From Ignavibacteriales bacterium (GTDB lineage: Bacteria > Bacteroidota > Ignavibacteria > Ignavibacteriales > SURF-24): DNA of 61,154 nt. Shown here piece by piece: positions 26,350 to 37,226 of the stretch; position 1 is the stretch's first letter, and each line of letters begins with the position of its first letter. The notes beneath the pieces are model-generated. The model was not told the DNA's origin. It saw only the letters and a program-made list of their open reading frames with translations, and made no database searches. The stretch lies in contig JAPLFH010000031.1 of NCBI GenBank assembly GCA_026390815.1, forward strand, positions 1 through 61,154, read 5' to 3'. The translations under genes were made by a program, and so were the position numbers.

Positions 26350-29300
26350 TTATTTATTAGCAAGGATTTCGAATATAACTTTAATCAGCAATTCTTTGTC
26401 AAATGGTTTTGCCAGGTAATTTGTCATTCCCTGACTAATAAATTTTTCTTTATCGCCGGACATTGCGTAACCCGTTATTGCTACAATTGGAACCTTTTCG
26501 TAACCTTTTATTTTTTTAAGTTCTTTAAAAACATCAACTCCATTCATCCCTGTTCCTAAATTAATATCCATAAGCACAATAGCATATTCTTTCTGAAACG
26601 CCATCTTGATGGCTCCTAAACCATCAATAGCATGATCTACCTTGCAAATTCCTCTTAGAAAAACTTCCACAACTTCCTTATTAATAATATTATCTTCAAC
26701 AAGAAGAACTTCCGGAAGTATATCGAACGATACATTTTTATTTTCCTTAAATACAATTTCTGGCGGTGCGTTAAGTTCGGGATTTAATACTTCCCCTAAC
26801 ACACCCGGTATTGTTAAAGTAAAAGTTGAACCAACACCTAACTGACTATCAACATTAATATCACCGTTTATAAGTCTTGCCATTTTTCTTGCAAGTGTTA
26901 ATCCTAATCCGCTTCCTTCATAGCTTCTGCTTAATCCTTCACTTGCCTGCCTAAATTCATGAAAGATTAATTCTTTATCTTTATCCGCAATACCAATTCC
27001 ACTATCAATAATCTGAACCTTAGCAATAAAACCATCTTCTCCTCTATCTTCATTTTCTAATTTAATTTTAATGCCACCTTTAACCGTAAATTTAATTGCA
27101 TTATCTACAAGATTAATAATTATTTTATTCAGCACGGTTTCATCAACCAATGCAGATATATCATTTTCGGGTCTTTCATATTCAAAATACAATCCTTTCT
27201 GTTTTGCTTTTTCTTCATATTCTTTTAGAATATTAAAAAGCAGCGCTCCAATCTTAACTTCATTAAATGTTAGCAAAAACTCGTTGGATTCAAGTTCTGA
27301 TAAATCCAAAATGGTATTTAAAGTCATCATTAATCTTTTACTGGAATGCTGAATTTTTTGCACCATCTGCTTTTGAAAAGGTTCAGTTATTTCCTCCGCT
27401 AAAAGCTGTGCAAAGCCTAAAATTCCATTCATAGGTGTTCTAAGTTCATGACTCATATTTGCCAGTAATGAAGATTTCAGTTTACTTGATTCTTCAGCTC
27501 TATCCAATGCTTGTTTTAATTCTATGTCCATCATCTTTTTATCTGTTATGTCTTCTTTTACAGCAAGATAATTGATGACCTCTCCTTTTCCATTTTTAAT
27601 TGGAGAAATGGATGCCGATTCCCAGAACAGTTCTTCATTTTTTTTCTTATTAAGAAATTCACCGCGCCATTCTTTACCCATAGAGATGGTTTCCCAAAGT
27701 TCCTTATAGTTCTCAGATGACATCTCTCCTGTTTTTAAAATTCTGGGATTTTGACCGATTACTTCTTCTGGTGTGTACCCGGTTACTTGAGTAAACTTTG
27801 GATTAACATATTCAATTCTTCCAGCCAAATCAGTTAAAATAACCGAAGCTGGACTTTGATCTATTGCTCGTGAAAGTTTTAGAATTTCTTTTTCAGCCTT
27901 TGCCCTTTCTGCTGTTATAAAAGAAAGTGTTATTAAATCGGCAATTGAATTACCAAATTCTTGTTCATCAATTGACCATTCTCTATTATGTCCAATGTGT
28001 TCGTGGTTAATGAAGCCAATTATTTTGCCTTCAACCCAAACTGGAATTGTAAACATTGAAGTAATTTTATTTGGCTTAAGATATTGCTCTAATATATCCA
28101 AAGCCCTTTCATCATTATTTACGTCACTAATTGTAACAAAGCCAAATTCATTAAGCAATTTAATATACCTGTAAAGATTAGATAGCTTTAGATTAGCACT
28201 TTTTTCAAACGAATCATTCATTCGCTTGTACAGGTAGGCACAAGTAGTTTCTGTATTCGCTTCATTAATTTTCCAGAATCCAACTCTATCTGCGCCAATT
28301 GCATTAGCGTCCGATTCCAATATTTTCCGGATTGAAATATCAAAATTATTTTCATCTAACTTGGCAAGTTTTAGTAATGCCGCTTGTTGCCTAAAAATTT
28401 GTTCTGTTTTTTTCCTGGCTTTTTCTTCCTGAATTTTCCTTGAACTTATATCAGTATGGGTTCCAACCATTCTTGCTGGTTTACCATCTGCTGACCAGGA
28501 AATAACTTTTCCTCTGTCAAGTATCCAAATATAATTTCCATTTTTGCATTTAACTCTATGCTCACTTTCATAAACCTGGGATTCACCATTAAAAAGTCTG
28601 TAAACTTCACTTTGTACATAATCAATATCTTCTGGATGGGTGCGTTCTTTCCAATCATTTAAGTCATCAACAATGTCCTCGGGATTGTAGCCATGCATTT
28701 CTTTCCATCGCCTGGAATAATAAAATTTATTCTTTTCTATATCCCAATCCCATACACCATCCCCGCTGCCTTCAAGGGCAAACTGCCATCTCTGCTCACT
28801 TTCACGTAGTGCTTCTTCAGCTTTACGCTGTTCAGTATTATCTCGTTGTGTCCCCCATACTCTAATAAGTCTATTATTTTCTATTATTCCAATTGTATTA
28901 TTTAAAAAGTAAAGGGTCTTTCCATCTTTACTTTTTTCAACTGTTATTGCATTTTCCAATTTAAAATTATTACGAACCCAGGAAAGCAGAGAATTTTTTT
29001 GTTCTTCAAATGTGCCACACCAAAAATCTGATAATTTATGTCCTATTACTTCCCGGATATTGTTATAACCATACATTCTGGCAAATGCATCATTACATTC
29101 AACCAGGTAAGCATGATTAATAAAAAATTCTGCCTGCTCTTTTTCAGAAAGTTCTAAAAACATTGGGATATCAAGCTCCATACAAGAAATTCCTTCCGCC
29201 GTTTGCCCGATGAATGCTTTGTATCTTTCTTCGCTTTCTAAAATTTTCTTTTCAGATTCTTTCCGCTCAGTTACATTTCTTGATGTGACTAAAATTCCAT

Positions 29301-31593
29301 TTATTTCGGAATTATCAAGAAGATTCTTCGCAACGGATTCCATAAAAATGTAATTGCCATTAGCATGTTTAATTCTAAACTCAGTTGGTATTCCGTTATT
29401 GTTATTTTCCCTTACCTCCATCAAATCAGAACTAACTGAAGGTATATCGTCAGGATGAATAAAATCAAAACAGTTTTTACCGATCATATATCCGGGATCA
29501 TAACCTAAAATTTTACTTACAGAAGGGCTTTCATAAATTATAGTGCCATTTGTATCAAGGAGATTTATTAAATCCGAAAGACCTTGAATCATTGATCGGA
29601 ATCGTTCTTCACTTTTAGCAAGAATTTCTTCAGTTCGTTTTCTTTCTGTTATATTTCTAAAGATGGTAAGCATCAATGGGCGCTCCCCTGTCATTTCGAA
29701 ATACGCTTCAGAAAGTTCAAACCAGATTTGCTTATTATTCCACAGTTTAACTTGTCGTTCAAGCGTTCTTTCTAATCTTTGTTTAAATCGAGTTTGATAT
29801 TTTTGTACAACGTTAGCAGTAATTTGTGATAAAAGAATTACAGAAAAAGGATTTCCAATTAACTCGTTCCTCGTTTTTTCCACCATTTTACAGTAAGCAT
29901 CATTAACTTCTATTATAATTCCGTTCTCATCGGTAAGCCTCATACCATCAGATGAATGCTCCCATACTAATCTGAACTGAAGTGCCGATTTTTGCATAGC
30001 CTCTTCGGTTTTTTTATTTTCAGTAATGTCTATTGATACGCCAAGAATAGCCAAATCAGTTGTTCCATTAAAAGCAAAAGGGATTTTTGTGGTTTGCAGT
30101 GTTCTTAAATTGCCGGTCGAATCAGTAATTGTTTCTTCAGGAATTAATTTGGGCAAACCGCTTTTTATAACTTCAAGGTCATCTCCACGGAAATGATTTA
30201 CTTCTTCAACACTTGGGTCAAAATCTGCGTCAGTTTTACCAAGCAATTCTTCTACTGAAGTTCCATATGCTTCTGCTACAGCTTTGTTTACTAAAATGAA
30301 TTGTCCTTTTTCATTCTTTGCAAAAATGAAATGCGGTACTAAATCAATTACTTGTCTTAATCTGCTTTCACTAAGCTTTAAGGATTCTTCAACTTTTTTC
30401 CGTTCAGAAATGTCAATAATAATTCCGCGTAAACCTATCCGCTTATTTTTATTAATAACTGCATTTGAATGAATAATTGCCGAGAAAGTTGTTCCATCTT
30501 TTTTCTTTAGAATATATTCAGTCACTCCAATCTCTTCACCAGTTATAATTTTTTTTATATTTTCTTTTGCTCTTGCCAAATCCTGCGGAACAACAAAATC
30601 AAAAATGTATAAACCTTTTTCAAAATCTTCCGGATTGTGTTTAAATTGATCGAAAGCGCTTTTATTCACAAAGGTTAGCTTACCTTTTATGTCTGTTTCA
30701 AAAACTACTGGTGGAAGCATATCGGCAAGTAATCTGAATTTACTTTCGCCTTCCTTTAATGCCTGTTCAGAAAGCTTCTGTTGGGTAATATCTCTTGTTA
30801 CTGATGCCAGTCTAATTCCTTTTTCAGTTTTAATTGGAAAAACAGTTTGCTGCGAAAATACTTGTTCACCATTTGGTTTCTGAACTTCCGCTTCAAGTGT
30901 CTTGTAAAAAAAATCTGCTTCATGTTTTTCCAAGGCTGAATTCAGGACAGTTTTAAGATATTCATTATTTTGAGGTGACTTTTTATTTTCTGGTAACATT
31001 GAAAACTGCACATCATTATAAAATTTACCGAGAGCTTCTTCCCTTGGAATTCCTGATATGGCTGCATGAGCTTTATTCCATTCAATTATTTTCCCTTCTT
31101 CATCAAGTAAAACAAAACCATCTGTGGCTTGCTCAATAAATGCTCTGTATTTCTGTTCGCTTTCTTTTAAAGCATCTTCAGAATTTTTTCGTTTGGTAAT
31201 ATCGCGCCCAACTGCCTGATATTGAAAACTGCCATTAAATTGAATGGGGCAATAAGTCCATTCGTGCCATTTAATTTCTCCATTACTCAATTTTACTCTA
31301 AATTCAACCTGGTAGGTTTTTCTTTCGGATTGTAGAATATTGGATAAAACTATTATTTTCTTTCTGTCCGGTTTGTATATAAAATTAATAAAGTTTTTGT
31401 TAAGCAGTTCTTGTTTTATTTTCCCAAAGTAAATACAGCAAGATTTATTAACGTACGTTAGAACTCCATCTGGTTTAAATTTGCAGATCATAGCAGGAAT
31501 TTCATCAATAAGCAATTCTTCATACTTCTCAATTCCCTTAAGAGCATCAAGTTCCTTAATTAACTGTTCCTTTGTTTTTCTACTATCTTTCAT
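26350..31593 (-). CDS. Hybrid sensor histidine kinase, nine PAS and one GAF
   Basis: A 1747-aa cytoplasmic hybrid kinase without membrane helices. Nine PAS/PAC units are readable at about 19-135, 148-272, 285-400, 410-530, 540-655, 665-785, 795-925, 930-1055 and 1240-1360, with a GAF domain at about 1070-1235 between the last two. HisKA follows with NMSHELRTPMNG (phospho-His near 1379), then HATPase (NLVDNAIKFT, DSGIGIADKD, GSGLGLTLA) and a C-terminal receiver (EVLLVEDN, phospho-Asp in VLMDINLG near 1675, Lys in LAKPF). It is the last gene of a three-kinase operon, 7 bp after the preceding gene, and holds the operon's only receiver. Ligands are unknown; the PAS string suggests integration of several redox or small-molecule cues. 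Confidence 0.93.
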   Translation of the reverse strand: MKDSRKTKEQLIKELDALKGIEKYEELLIDEIPAMICKFKPDGVLTYVNKSCCIYFGKIKQELLNKNFINFIYKPDRKKIIVLSNILQSERKTYQVEFRVKLSNGEIKWHEWTYCPIQFNGSFQYQAVGRDITKRKNSEDALKESEQKYRAFIEQATDGFVLLDEEGKIIEWNKAHAAISGIPREEALGKFYNDVQFSMLPENKKSPQNNEYLKTVLNSALEKHEADFFYKTLEAEVQKPNGEQVFSQQTVFPIKTEKGIRLASVTRDITQQKLSEQALKEGESKFRLLADMLPPVVFETDIKGKLTFVNKSAFDQFKHNPEDFEKGLYIFDFVVPQDLARAKENIKKIITGEEIGVTEYILKKKDGTTFSAIIHSNAVINKNKRIGLRGIIIDISERKKVEESLKLSESRLRQVIDLVPHFIFAKNEKGQFILVNKAVAEAYGTSVEELLGKTDADFDPSVEEVNHFRGDDLEVIKSGLPKLIPEETITDSTGNLRTLQTTKIPFAFNGTTDLAILGVSIDITENKKTEEAMQKSALQFRLVWEHSSDGMRLTDENGIIIEVNDAYCKMVEKTRNELIGNPFSVILLSQITANVVQKYQTRFKQRLERTLERQVKLWNNKQIWFELSEAYFEMTGERPLMLTIFRNITERKRTEEILAKSEERFRSMIQGLSDLINLLDTNGTIIYESPSVSKILGYDPGYMIGKNCFDFIHPDDIPSVSSDLMEVRENNNNGIPTEFRIKHANGNYIFMESVAKNLLDNSEINGILVTSRNVTERKESEKKILESEERYKAFIGQTAEGISCMELDIPMFLELSEKEQAEFFINHAYLVECNDAFARMYGYNNIREVIGHKLSDFWCGTFEEQKNSLLSWVRNNFKLENAITVEKSKDGKTLYFLNNTIGIIENNRLIRVWGTQRDNTEQRKAEEALRESEQRWQFALEGSGDGVWDWDIEKNKFYYSRRWKEMHGYNPEDIVDDLNDWKERTHPEDIDYVQSEVYRLFNGESQVYESEHRVKCKNGNYIWILDRGKVISWSADGKPARMVGTHTDISSRKIQEEKARKKTEQIFRQQAALLKLAKLDENNFDISIRKILESDANAIGADRVGFWKINEANTETTCAYLYKRMNDSFEKSANLKLSNLYRYIKLLNEFGFVTISDVNNDERALDILEQYLKPNKITSMFTIPVWVEGKIIGFINHEHIGHNREWSIDEQEFGNSIADLITLSFITAERAKAEKEILKLSRAIDQSPASVILTDLAGRIEYVNPKFTQVTGYTPEEVIGQNPRILKTGEMSSENYKELWETISMGKEWRGEFLNKKKNEELFWESASISPIKNGKGEVINYLAVKEDITDKKMMDIELKQALDRAEESSKLKSSLLANMSHELRTPMNGILGFAQLLAEEITEPFQKQMVQKIQHSSKRLMMTLNTILDLSELESNEFLLTFNEVKIGALLFNILKEYEEKAKQKGLYFEYERPENDISALVDETVLNKIIINLVDNAIKFTVKGGIKIKLENEDRGEDGFIAKVQIIDSGIGIADKDKELIFHEFRQASEGLSRSYEGSGLGLTLARKMARLINGDINVDSQLGVGSTFTLTIPGVLGEVLNPELNAPPEIVFKENKNVSFDILPEVLLVEDNIINKEVVEVFLRGICKVDHAIDGLGAIKMAFQKEYAIVLMDINLGTGMNGVDVFKELKKIKGYEKVPIVAITGYAMSGDKEKFISQGMTNYLAKPFDKELLIKVIFEILANK

Positions 31594-31600
31594 AAATCTC

Positions 31601-33691
31601 CTAAATCAAAAAGCTGTTCTGCTTATCTAATTGTTTATCAATTTTGATTTGTAATTTTGGCAGAGTAAAATAGAATTTACTTCCGGATTGTACTTTACTT
31701 TCCACCCAAATTTTTCCGCCGTGTTTCTTTACTATTTCTTTACAGATTATCAAACCTAACCCGGTTCCTTCTTCGTTGGCGGTTCCGCGTGTTGTATAAT
31801 GTTTTTCGATTTTAAATAAATTTTTAATGTTTTCTTCTTCAAGCCCAACACCATTATCTTCTATGCAAATCTCTACTTCTGTTGTTTTTTCTATTGCAGA
31901 TATATTTATCAAGCCGCCTTCGTTTGTAAATTTAATGGCATTAGAAAGTAAATTTTCCAGGATTGATTGCAGCATGTTTTCATCGGTATAAACTTTCAGC
32001 TTATCAGCAACCATATTTTTTATTTGAATGTTTTTATTTGCGGCATTAGCAAATAGAAGGTTTATAGATTGAATTAAGTTTTCATACAAACTAATAGATT
32101 CTGGTTTGAATTCAATTCGGTTGGTATGCAGCCTTGACCAGCTAAGCAAATTCTCTACTAATTTGTAAATGCTGTTTGTTATACGATGGATGTCCCCGAC
32201 AAATTTTCGAATTTCAGAACTATCAAGTGTGTCAAATTCCAGAAGTAAAATATTTGCAAAACCGAGTAAACCAAGGAATGGGCTTTTCAAATCATGTGCA
32301 ACAATAGAAAAGAATTTATCTTTGGAAGCATTTAGCACTTTAAGTTCTTCCGCATATCTTTTAAGCCGTTGCTCAGATTGTTTGCGTTCTGTAATATCGC
32401 GGGCGATAAAAACCATTCCATATGAAGCACCAGCTTCATCCCTTAACACTTCGCCGTTTACTTCTGCGTTAAAAAAGGTGCCATCCTTCTTTACAAAAAA
32501 ATATTCTTGTGGACCAAGAGATTTGTTGAACATTAATTTTGTATTTTCAACGGCTCTTTCTCTATCAATTGGTGCAATATGAAAGACCATATTTGTACCT
32601 AACAGCTCATCAAGTGATGAATAACCGCCAACAATTAAACCGCTTATTGATTGAAAAATAATTTTTCCTTGAAGATCAGTAACAGTTACAACATCCGGCA
32701 CTGCAGTAATTAGTTTACGATACAATTCCTCAGACTTTTCTAACCTTTCCTCAGCTAATTTTCTTTTTGTAATGTCCTTAACCATACAAAGTTTAAAAAC
32801 AGGCGCTCCTTTTAAATCAATAATGAATGAAGCGGTTAAGCTTCCCCATTTATTTTCTCCATTTTTTGTTACATATCTTTGCTCAATCTGCAAAATCGAA
32901 CTTGTGTTTAATTTCTCTGTATCTTTTTGAATTGATTCAAATGCTTTTTGTCTATCTTCAGGAAAAGTAAGTTCTGAAAAGTTTAAATTTGTCAGCTCAT
33001 TTTGCGAGTAGCCTAAAAAATCTATGAACGATTCATTAACCCTAATAATTTTACCATCAAGATCTGTAATCACCATACCTATACCAGCTTTTTCAAAAAT
33101 AGTCCTGAACTGTTCTTCGCTTTGCTTAAATGCAGATTCTAAGCTTGCAAGTTTTTCATTTTTTAATTCAATCTCATGCTCAAGCAACTTCAGTTCATTC
33201 GCTTGCTTTTTGATTTTTAAACTGCTTATTTTTTTTAGCTGGTAAAGTTTGTAGGCTACAACTGTTAAAATAAGCGCCAAGATTAAATTAGTTAGAAGGG
33301 AAAAAATTAAAATTGTCCTGTTAGTTCCCTCCAGTTTTTTTATCATGTTATTATTTCTTTCAAGCTCATTTGTTTGTTTGATCTTTGAAATTTTAGTTAC
33401 TGTTTCTTCATTATAAATTAAATCTTTAAGCGCATTATGATGATAAAATTTTAATGCATTCTTATAATTGCCAAGCTTGGAATAATAGTCGGATAATTCG
33501 TACAAGATATCTTTCTGAAATCTTTCTAATTTTACCTCGCTTGCCAGCTTAAGGTTTCTGTTAAAGAATTCAAAAGCTGCGGCGAAATTACCATTGGCTG
33601 ATTTAACTTTTTCAGCAAGCTGGGTAAAATCATTTTGGGCAAAAATTACTCTGCAAATAAAAAAAAGATATATTATAAAAGTTTTAGTCAT
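31601..33691 (-). CDS. Membrane sensor histidine kinase with TPR and two PAS
   Basis: A 696-aa kinase. A signal-like N-terminus is followed by a short periplasmic TPR-like region (about 20-110), one membrane helix (about 125-150), a coiled coil (about 155-190), two PAS domains (about 190-310 and 320-440), HisKA with FFSIVAHDLKSPFLGLLG (His near 465) and HATPase (ENLLSNAIKFT, EDNGVGLEEE, GTGLGLIIC). The HDLKSP-type H-box is the form common in Bacteroidetes kinases. Its ATG overlaps the stop of the upstream kinase gene as TAATG, so translation is coupled. There is no receiver of its own. Confidence 0.92.
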   Translation of the reverse strand: MTKTFIIYLFFICRVIFAQNDFTQLAEKVKSANGNFAAAFEFFNRNLKLASEVKLERFQKDILYELSDYYSKLGNYKNALKFYHHNALKDLIYNEETVTKISKIKQTNELERNNNMIKKLEGTNRTILIFSLLTNLILALILTVVAYKLYQLKKISSLKIKKQANELKLLEHEIELKNEKLASLESAFKQSEEQFRTIFEKAGIGMVITDLDGKIIRVNESFIDFLGYSQNELTNLNFSELTFPEDRQKAFESIQKDTEKLNTSSILQIEQRYVTKNGENKWGSLTASFIIDLKGAPVFKLCMVKDITKRKLAEERLEKSEELYRKLITAVPDVVTVTDLQGKIIFQSISGLIVGGYSSLDELLGTNMVFHIAPIDRERAVENTKLMFNKSLGPQEYFFVKKDGTFFNAEVNGEVLRDEAGASYGMVFIARDITERKQSEQRLKRYAEELKVLNASKDKFFSIVAHDLKSPFLGLLGFANILLLEFDTLDSSEIRKFVGDIHRITNSIYKLVENLLSWSRLHTNRIEFKPESISLYENLIQSINLLFANAANKNIQIKNMVADKLKVYTDENMLQSILENLLSNAIKFTNEGGLINISAIEKTTEVEICIEDNGVGLEEENIKNLFKIEKHYTTRGTANEEGTGLGLIICKEIVKKHGGKIWVESKVQSGSKFYFTLPKLQIKIDKQLDKQNSFLI

Positions 33692-36381
33692 TATTCAATT
33701 TCCATTGCTGGCAATGTGAATTTAAAACTACTTCCTTTTTTAACAGTACTCTCCACCCAAATTCTTCCATTATGTTTTTCAATCATTTCCTTGCAAAGGA
33801 CAAGACCAAGCCCGGTTCCTTTTTCATTTGCCGTTCCTTTAGTAGTGTACTGTGTGTCTATCCTGAATATTTTATCAATGTCTTCTTGTTTTATTCCCAT
33901 ACCTGTATCGCATATGTGAATTTCTACCAATCCATTAACAGCAAATGCAGAAAGGCTAACTTCGCCCCCCTGATAAGTAAATTTAATTGCGTTAGAAATA
34001 AGATTTTGCAAAACTGATTGAAGCATATTATCATCTGCCAGAATAATTAGATTTTCCGGTACACAGTTATGGATTTTGATATTTTTCTTTAAGGCATTTG
34101 CAAATTGAATATTAACCGATTCATTAATTTTATCATATAGAACGATTTTAATTGGATTATATTCTGTTCTACCAATTTGAAGTCTCGACCATTCAAGCAG
34201 GTTTTCAAGAAACTTAAATTGATTTTTTAGTGTTTTGTTTAATTCAACATTAAACTTCTTTACTTCCTCATTTGTTAATGATCCTGTATCTTCAGCAAGT
34301 ATGCCGGACAATCCCAACAAACCATGGAATGGGCTTCGAAGGTCGTGGGCAATTATGGAAAAGAGTTTATCCTTACTTGCTACCAATTCCTTTAGTTTAG
34401 CTTCGGATCCCGCTAATTGTTTATTAAGACTACTTAATTCGGAAGCTTTTTCTTCAAGCAGATTTTTATTATTCACTAAATCTTCAGCATATTTTTTAAG
34501 CTGGTACTCATATTCTTTACGACTAGTAATATCAATTAGAACAACAAGTATGGCATTATAATTTTTAAAAGTGATTGGAGCGGATCTTACAACAACGGTA
34601 ATCTTTTGCCCGGATTTAGCCGTTATTGAAATCTCATAATCGGGATTAGATTCACCATTAATCCGCTTTTGCATATTTTGTGCGGCAATATTTCTATATT
34701 CTTCATCAATAAAAGTAAAGACAGATTTACCGAGCATCTCTTCTTCGGCATATCCAACTACTTCCATTATAGCTTTGTTCACAAATAAAATATTTCCATG
34801 CTCGTGAACAAGAACTAGATCCGGTAAATTAGAAATTAGCGCCTTGTATTTTTTTTCGCTCTCACTTAATTCAGCTTCAATTCTTTTTCGTTCAGTGATA
34901 TCAAGCGCAAGAGAAGCCATACCTATTACTTCTTCGCTTTCATTTAACAAAGGCGTATTATACCATTCACAAATAATTTCTCTGCCTTCTCCTGTAATGT
35001 TTTTATCAATCCTGAATTGATTTTCTTTGTTTTTTTTTGTTTGTTCCCAATGCATTTTTGCTGCTTGGCGTTCCTTTATCGGAACAATTAAATCGCAGGC
35101 ATGCTTGTTTAGCACTTCTTCTTTACCGAAACCAAAAATTGTTTCTGCAGAGGGATTCCAATCCATCACTTTAAAATCTTTATCCCATTCTATGTATGCC
35201 AAAGGAGTTTGGTAGAAATGAAATGAAAGTTTTTGGTTATAGTTCTGCAGTTCCTTTAAAGCTTTTTTATAATTAGATACATCTCTAAATACACTCAAGA
35301 GAAGTTTTTGATTTTTCTCTAATTCTATATACGAGTTCGATAATTCGAACCAGACTTTTTTGCCATTCCATAAATTAAGTTCTCGTTCAAAGTGTGGTTG
35401 AATTGTACCTGCCGAAAACCTGGTTCGCTGCTTTTCATTCATTATACTTTGATAATCAGCAGCATAAATAATTGTAAAAGGATTGCCTTCTAATTCTTGT
35501 TTAGTTTTACCGCACATTTTACAGAAGGCTTCATTTACTAAAAGCGTTATTCCTTTTTCATCCACCAGCCGCATTCCATCAAAAGAATTTTCCCAAACTT
35601 GCCTAAATTGAACTTCTGATTTTCTTAAAGTTACTTCGGCATTTTTGCGTTCAGAAATATCTCGTAGTGTAACAAGGTAGTCTTTATAGCCGAGCCAATC
35701 TATCCTGGTAATTAAAATCTCGGTGGTTACAACCTTATCATTTATGCATATTTCAAATTCTACTGGTTTATCGCAGGACAAAGGATATTGAAAAGTTTGC
35801 CCTATCAATTCAGTTGGGGATTTGGTTTCTGGATTTCTAAGAAGTTTTTCCGCAGCCGGATTCGTAAATCTAATTATTCCATTTTTATCAACTATAACTA
35901 TTCCGTCAGAAATTCTTTCAATAAGAATCCGGTATATTTTTTCTCTTTCCAATAAAGTTTTTTCACATCTATTCCTTTCAGTTATATCCTCACCAATACT
36001 TGTAATACCAATTATTTCATCTTCCGAATTTCTTTGAATAGTGTTATTCCAGGAAATTAACTTTTGTAAACCATCCCGCGTTATTATTTCACTTTCTGTT
36101 TGATGCGGAACTAATCCCTGTCTAATAGCTTCTATATAAGTATCCTTGTATTTTGCGTCGGCATTAACAAAAATATCAAACCAATTCTTGTCGAGTACAT
36201 CTTCATTTTTCCATCCGGTTGCTTTCAAAAGAGTGGAATTACAAAATTTAATACAACCATCAGGAGTAAAGTTAACAGCAAATAACCTTAGGTTATCCAA
36301 TATTTCATAAAAATGTTTAGATGATTCCAAGAAACAGTTAGCCTGCTCAGTTTTGCTGAAGGTGCTTCGTAAATCATTCAT
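33691..36381 (-). CDS. Cytoplasmic sensor histidine kinase with five PAS
   Basis: An 896-aa soluble kinase, first gene of the operon. Five PAS/PAC units are readable (about 20-135, 147-245, 255-370, 380-500, 505-625), followed by a coiled coil (about 625-665), HisKA with LFSIIAHDLRSPFHGLLG (His near 678) and HATPase (QNLISNAIKFT, DTGMGIKQED, GTGLGLVLC). The kinase core is closely related to that of the next gene (the ANEEGTGLGL and ANEKGTGLGL motifs), which points to duplication followed by sensor shuffling. PAS 3 (FRQVWENSFDGMRLVDE) resembles PAS 5 of the hybrid kinase (FRLVWEHSSDGMRLTDE), so sensor modules are also shared. No receiver is present. Confidence 0.92.
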   Translation of the reverse strand: MNDLRSTFSKTEQANCFLESSKHFYEILDNLRLFAVNFTPDGCIKFCNSTLLKATGWKNEDVLDKNWFDIFVNADAKYKDTYIEAIRQGLVPHQTESEIITRDGLQKLISWNNTIQRNSEDEIIGITSIGEDITERNRCEKTLLEREKIYRILIERISDGIVIVDKNGIIRFTNPAAEKLLRNPETKSPTELIGQTFQYPLSCDKPVEFEICINDKVVTTEILITRIDWLGYKDYLVTLRDISERKNAEVTLRKSEVQFRQVWENSFDGMRLVDEKGITLLVNEAFCKMCGKTKQELEGNPFTIIYAADYQSIMNEKQRTRFSAGTIQPHFERELNLWNGKKVWFELSNSYIELEKNQKLLLSVFRDVSNYKKALKELQNYNQKLSFHFYQTPLAYIEWDKDFKVMDWNPSAETIFGFGKEEVLNKHACDLIVPIKERQAAKMHWEQTKKNKENQFRIDKNITGEGREIICEWYNTPLLNESEEVIGMASLALDITERKRIEAELSESEKKYKALISNLPDLVLVHEHGNILFVNKAIMEVVGYAEEEMLGKSVFTFIDEEYRNIAAQNMQKRINGESNPDYEISITAKSGQKITVVVRSAPITFKNYNAILVVLIDITSRKEYEYQLKKYAEDLVNNKNLLEEKASELSSLNKQLAGSEAKLKELVASKDKLFSIIAHDLRSPFHGLLGLSGILAEDTGSLTNEEVKKFNVELNKTLKNQFKFLENLLEWSRLQIGRTEYNPIKIVLYDKINESVNIQFANALKKNIKIHNCVPENLIILADDNMLQSVLQNLISNAIKFTYQGGEVSLSAFAVNGLVEIHICDTGMGIKQEDIDKIFRIDTQYTTKGTANEKGTGLGLVLCKEMIEKHNGRIWVESTVKKGSSFKFTLPAMEIE

Positions 36382-36621
36382 TATCTTTATCCGCCTCTAT
36401 AAAACCTTTTGGGTAGTCTATTATCGATTAAAATCCTTAATAACTTTATTGTAATTTGCATTAAACCCAAAATTCATATAATTCAACAAATCCATTCTGC
36501 CCGATTTACCTTCAATTTCAATTAAAATGATAAGAATTTACTTTTCTATTAATAAAATTATTTGCGTTAATTGAATAAGAATGTAAATTTCGGAAGCAAA
36601 TATAAATTATTCGGACTGAAC

Positions 36622-37170
36622 ATGCGCATTATAAAATTTTTGGAAGGAAAACAAATTTACCTTCGCCCTTTAAAGGAAAATGATTTGGAATTGGTTGAAT
36701 TCGGTAAAAATAACCCGGATGTTAGAGAAACACTTTTTCTTTTTGCTCCGATGACAACTGAGCAGGTGAAAGCGGAATTAAACCAATGGTCAAGCAGTAA
36801 AGAAATTATGCTTTTCACTATTTGCCGCCAGCAAGATGACGTTGCCGTTGGACAAACTGCATTAGTAAGAATTGACTATGTAAGTCGTGCGGCGGTTTTT
36901 TATGTCGCTATTTACGATCCACAATTTTGGTCTAAAGGATATGGAAGCGAAGCTACCAGGATGATGTTAAAATTTTCTTTCGATATTCTTAACCTTAATC
37001 GAGTTCAACTGCACGTTTGTGTAGATAATACAAAAGGAGTGGCTGCATATAAAAAGGCTGGATTCAAAGTGGAAGGAACATTAAGAAAAGCAATGTATCA
37101 TAAAAACAAATACATAGATTTTTATGTAATGGGAATTTTGCGGGAAGAATTCTATAAAAGAAAAAAATAA
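36622..37170 (+). CDS. GNAT acetyltransferase, RimJ/RimL-like
   Basis: A 182-aa GNAT-family N-acetyltransferase, start ATG at 36622; a TTG-initiated longer frame from 36571 has no ribosome site and adds 17 non-family residues. It opens with the usual IYLRPLKENDLELV, has the acetyl-CoA loop (FWSKGYGSEATRMML) and ends with NLNRVQLHVCVDNTKGVAAYKKAGFKVEG split across the typical NxxAxxxYxKxGF pattern. Members acetylate ribosomal protein N-termini, antibiotics or polyamines; the acceptor here is not predictable. The gene is divergent from the kinase operon, sharing a 240-bp intergenic region. Confidence 0.85.
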   Translation: MRIIKFLEGKQIYLRPLKENDLELVEFGKNNPDVRETLFLFAPMTTEQVKAELNQWSSSKEIMLFTICRQQDDVAVGQTALVRIDYVSRAAVFYVAIYDPQFWSKGYGSEATRMMLKFSFDILNLNRVQLHVCVDNTKGVAAYKKAGFKVEGTLRKAMYHKNKYIDFYVMGILREEFYKRKK

Positions 37171-37226
37171 TTATTGCTGGAAGCTAAGTTTTTATCAACC
37201 AGTTTAGAATAAGCCAGGGATTAATA

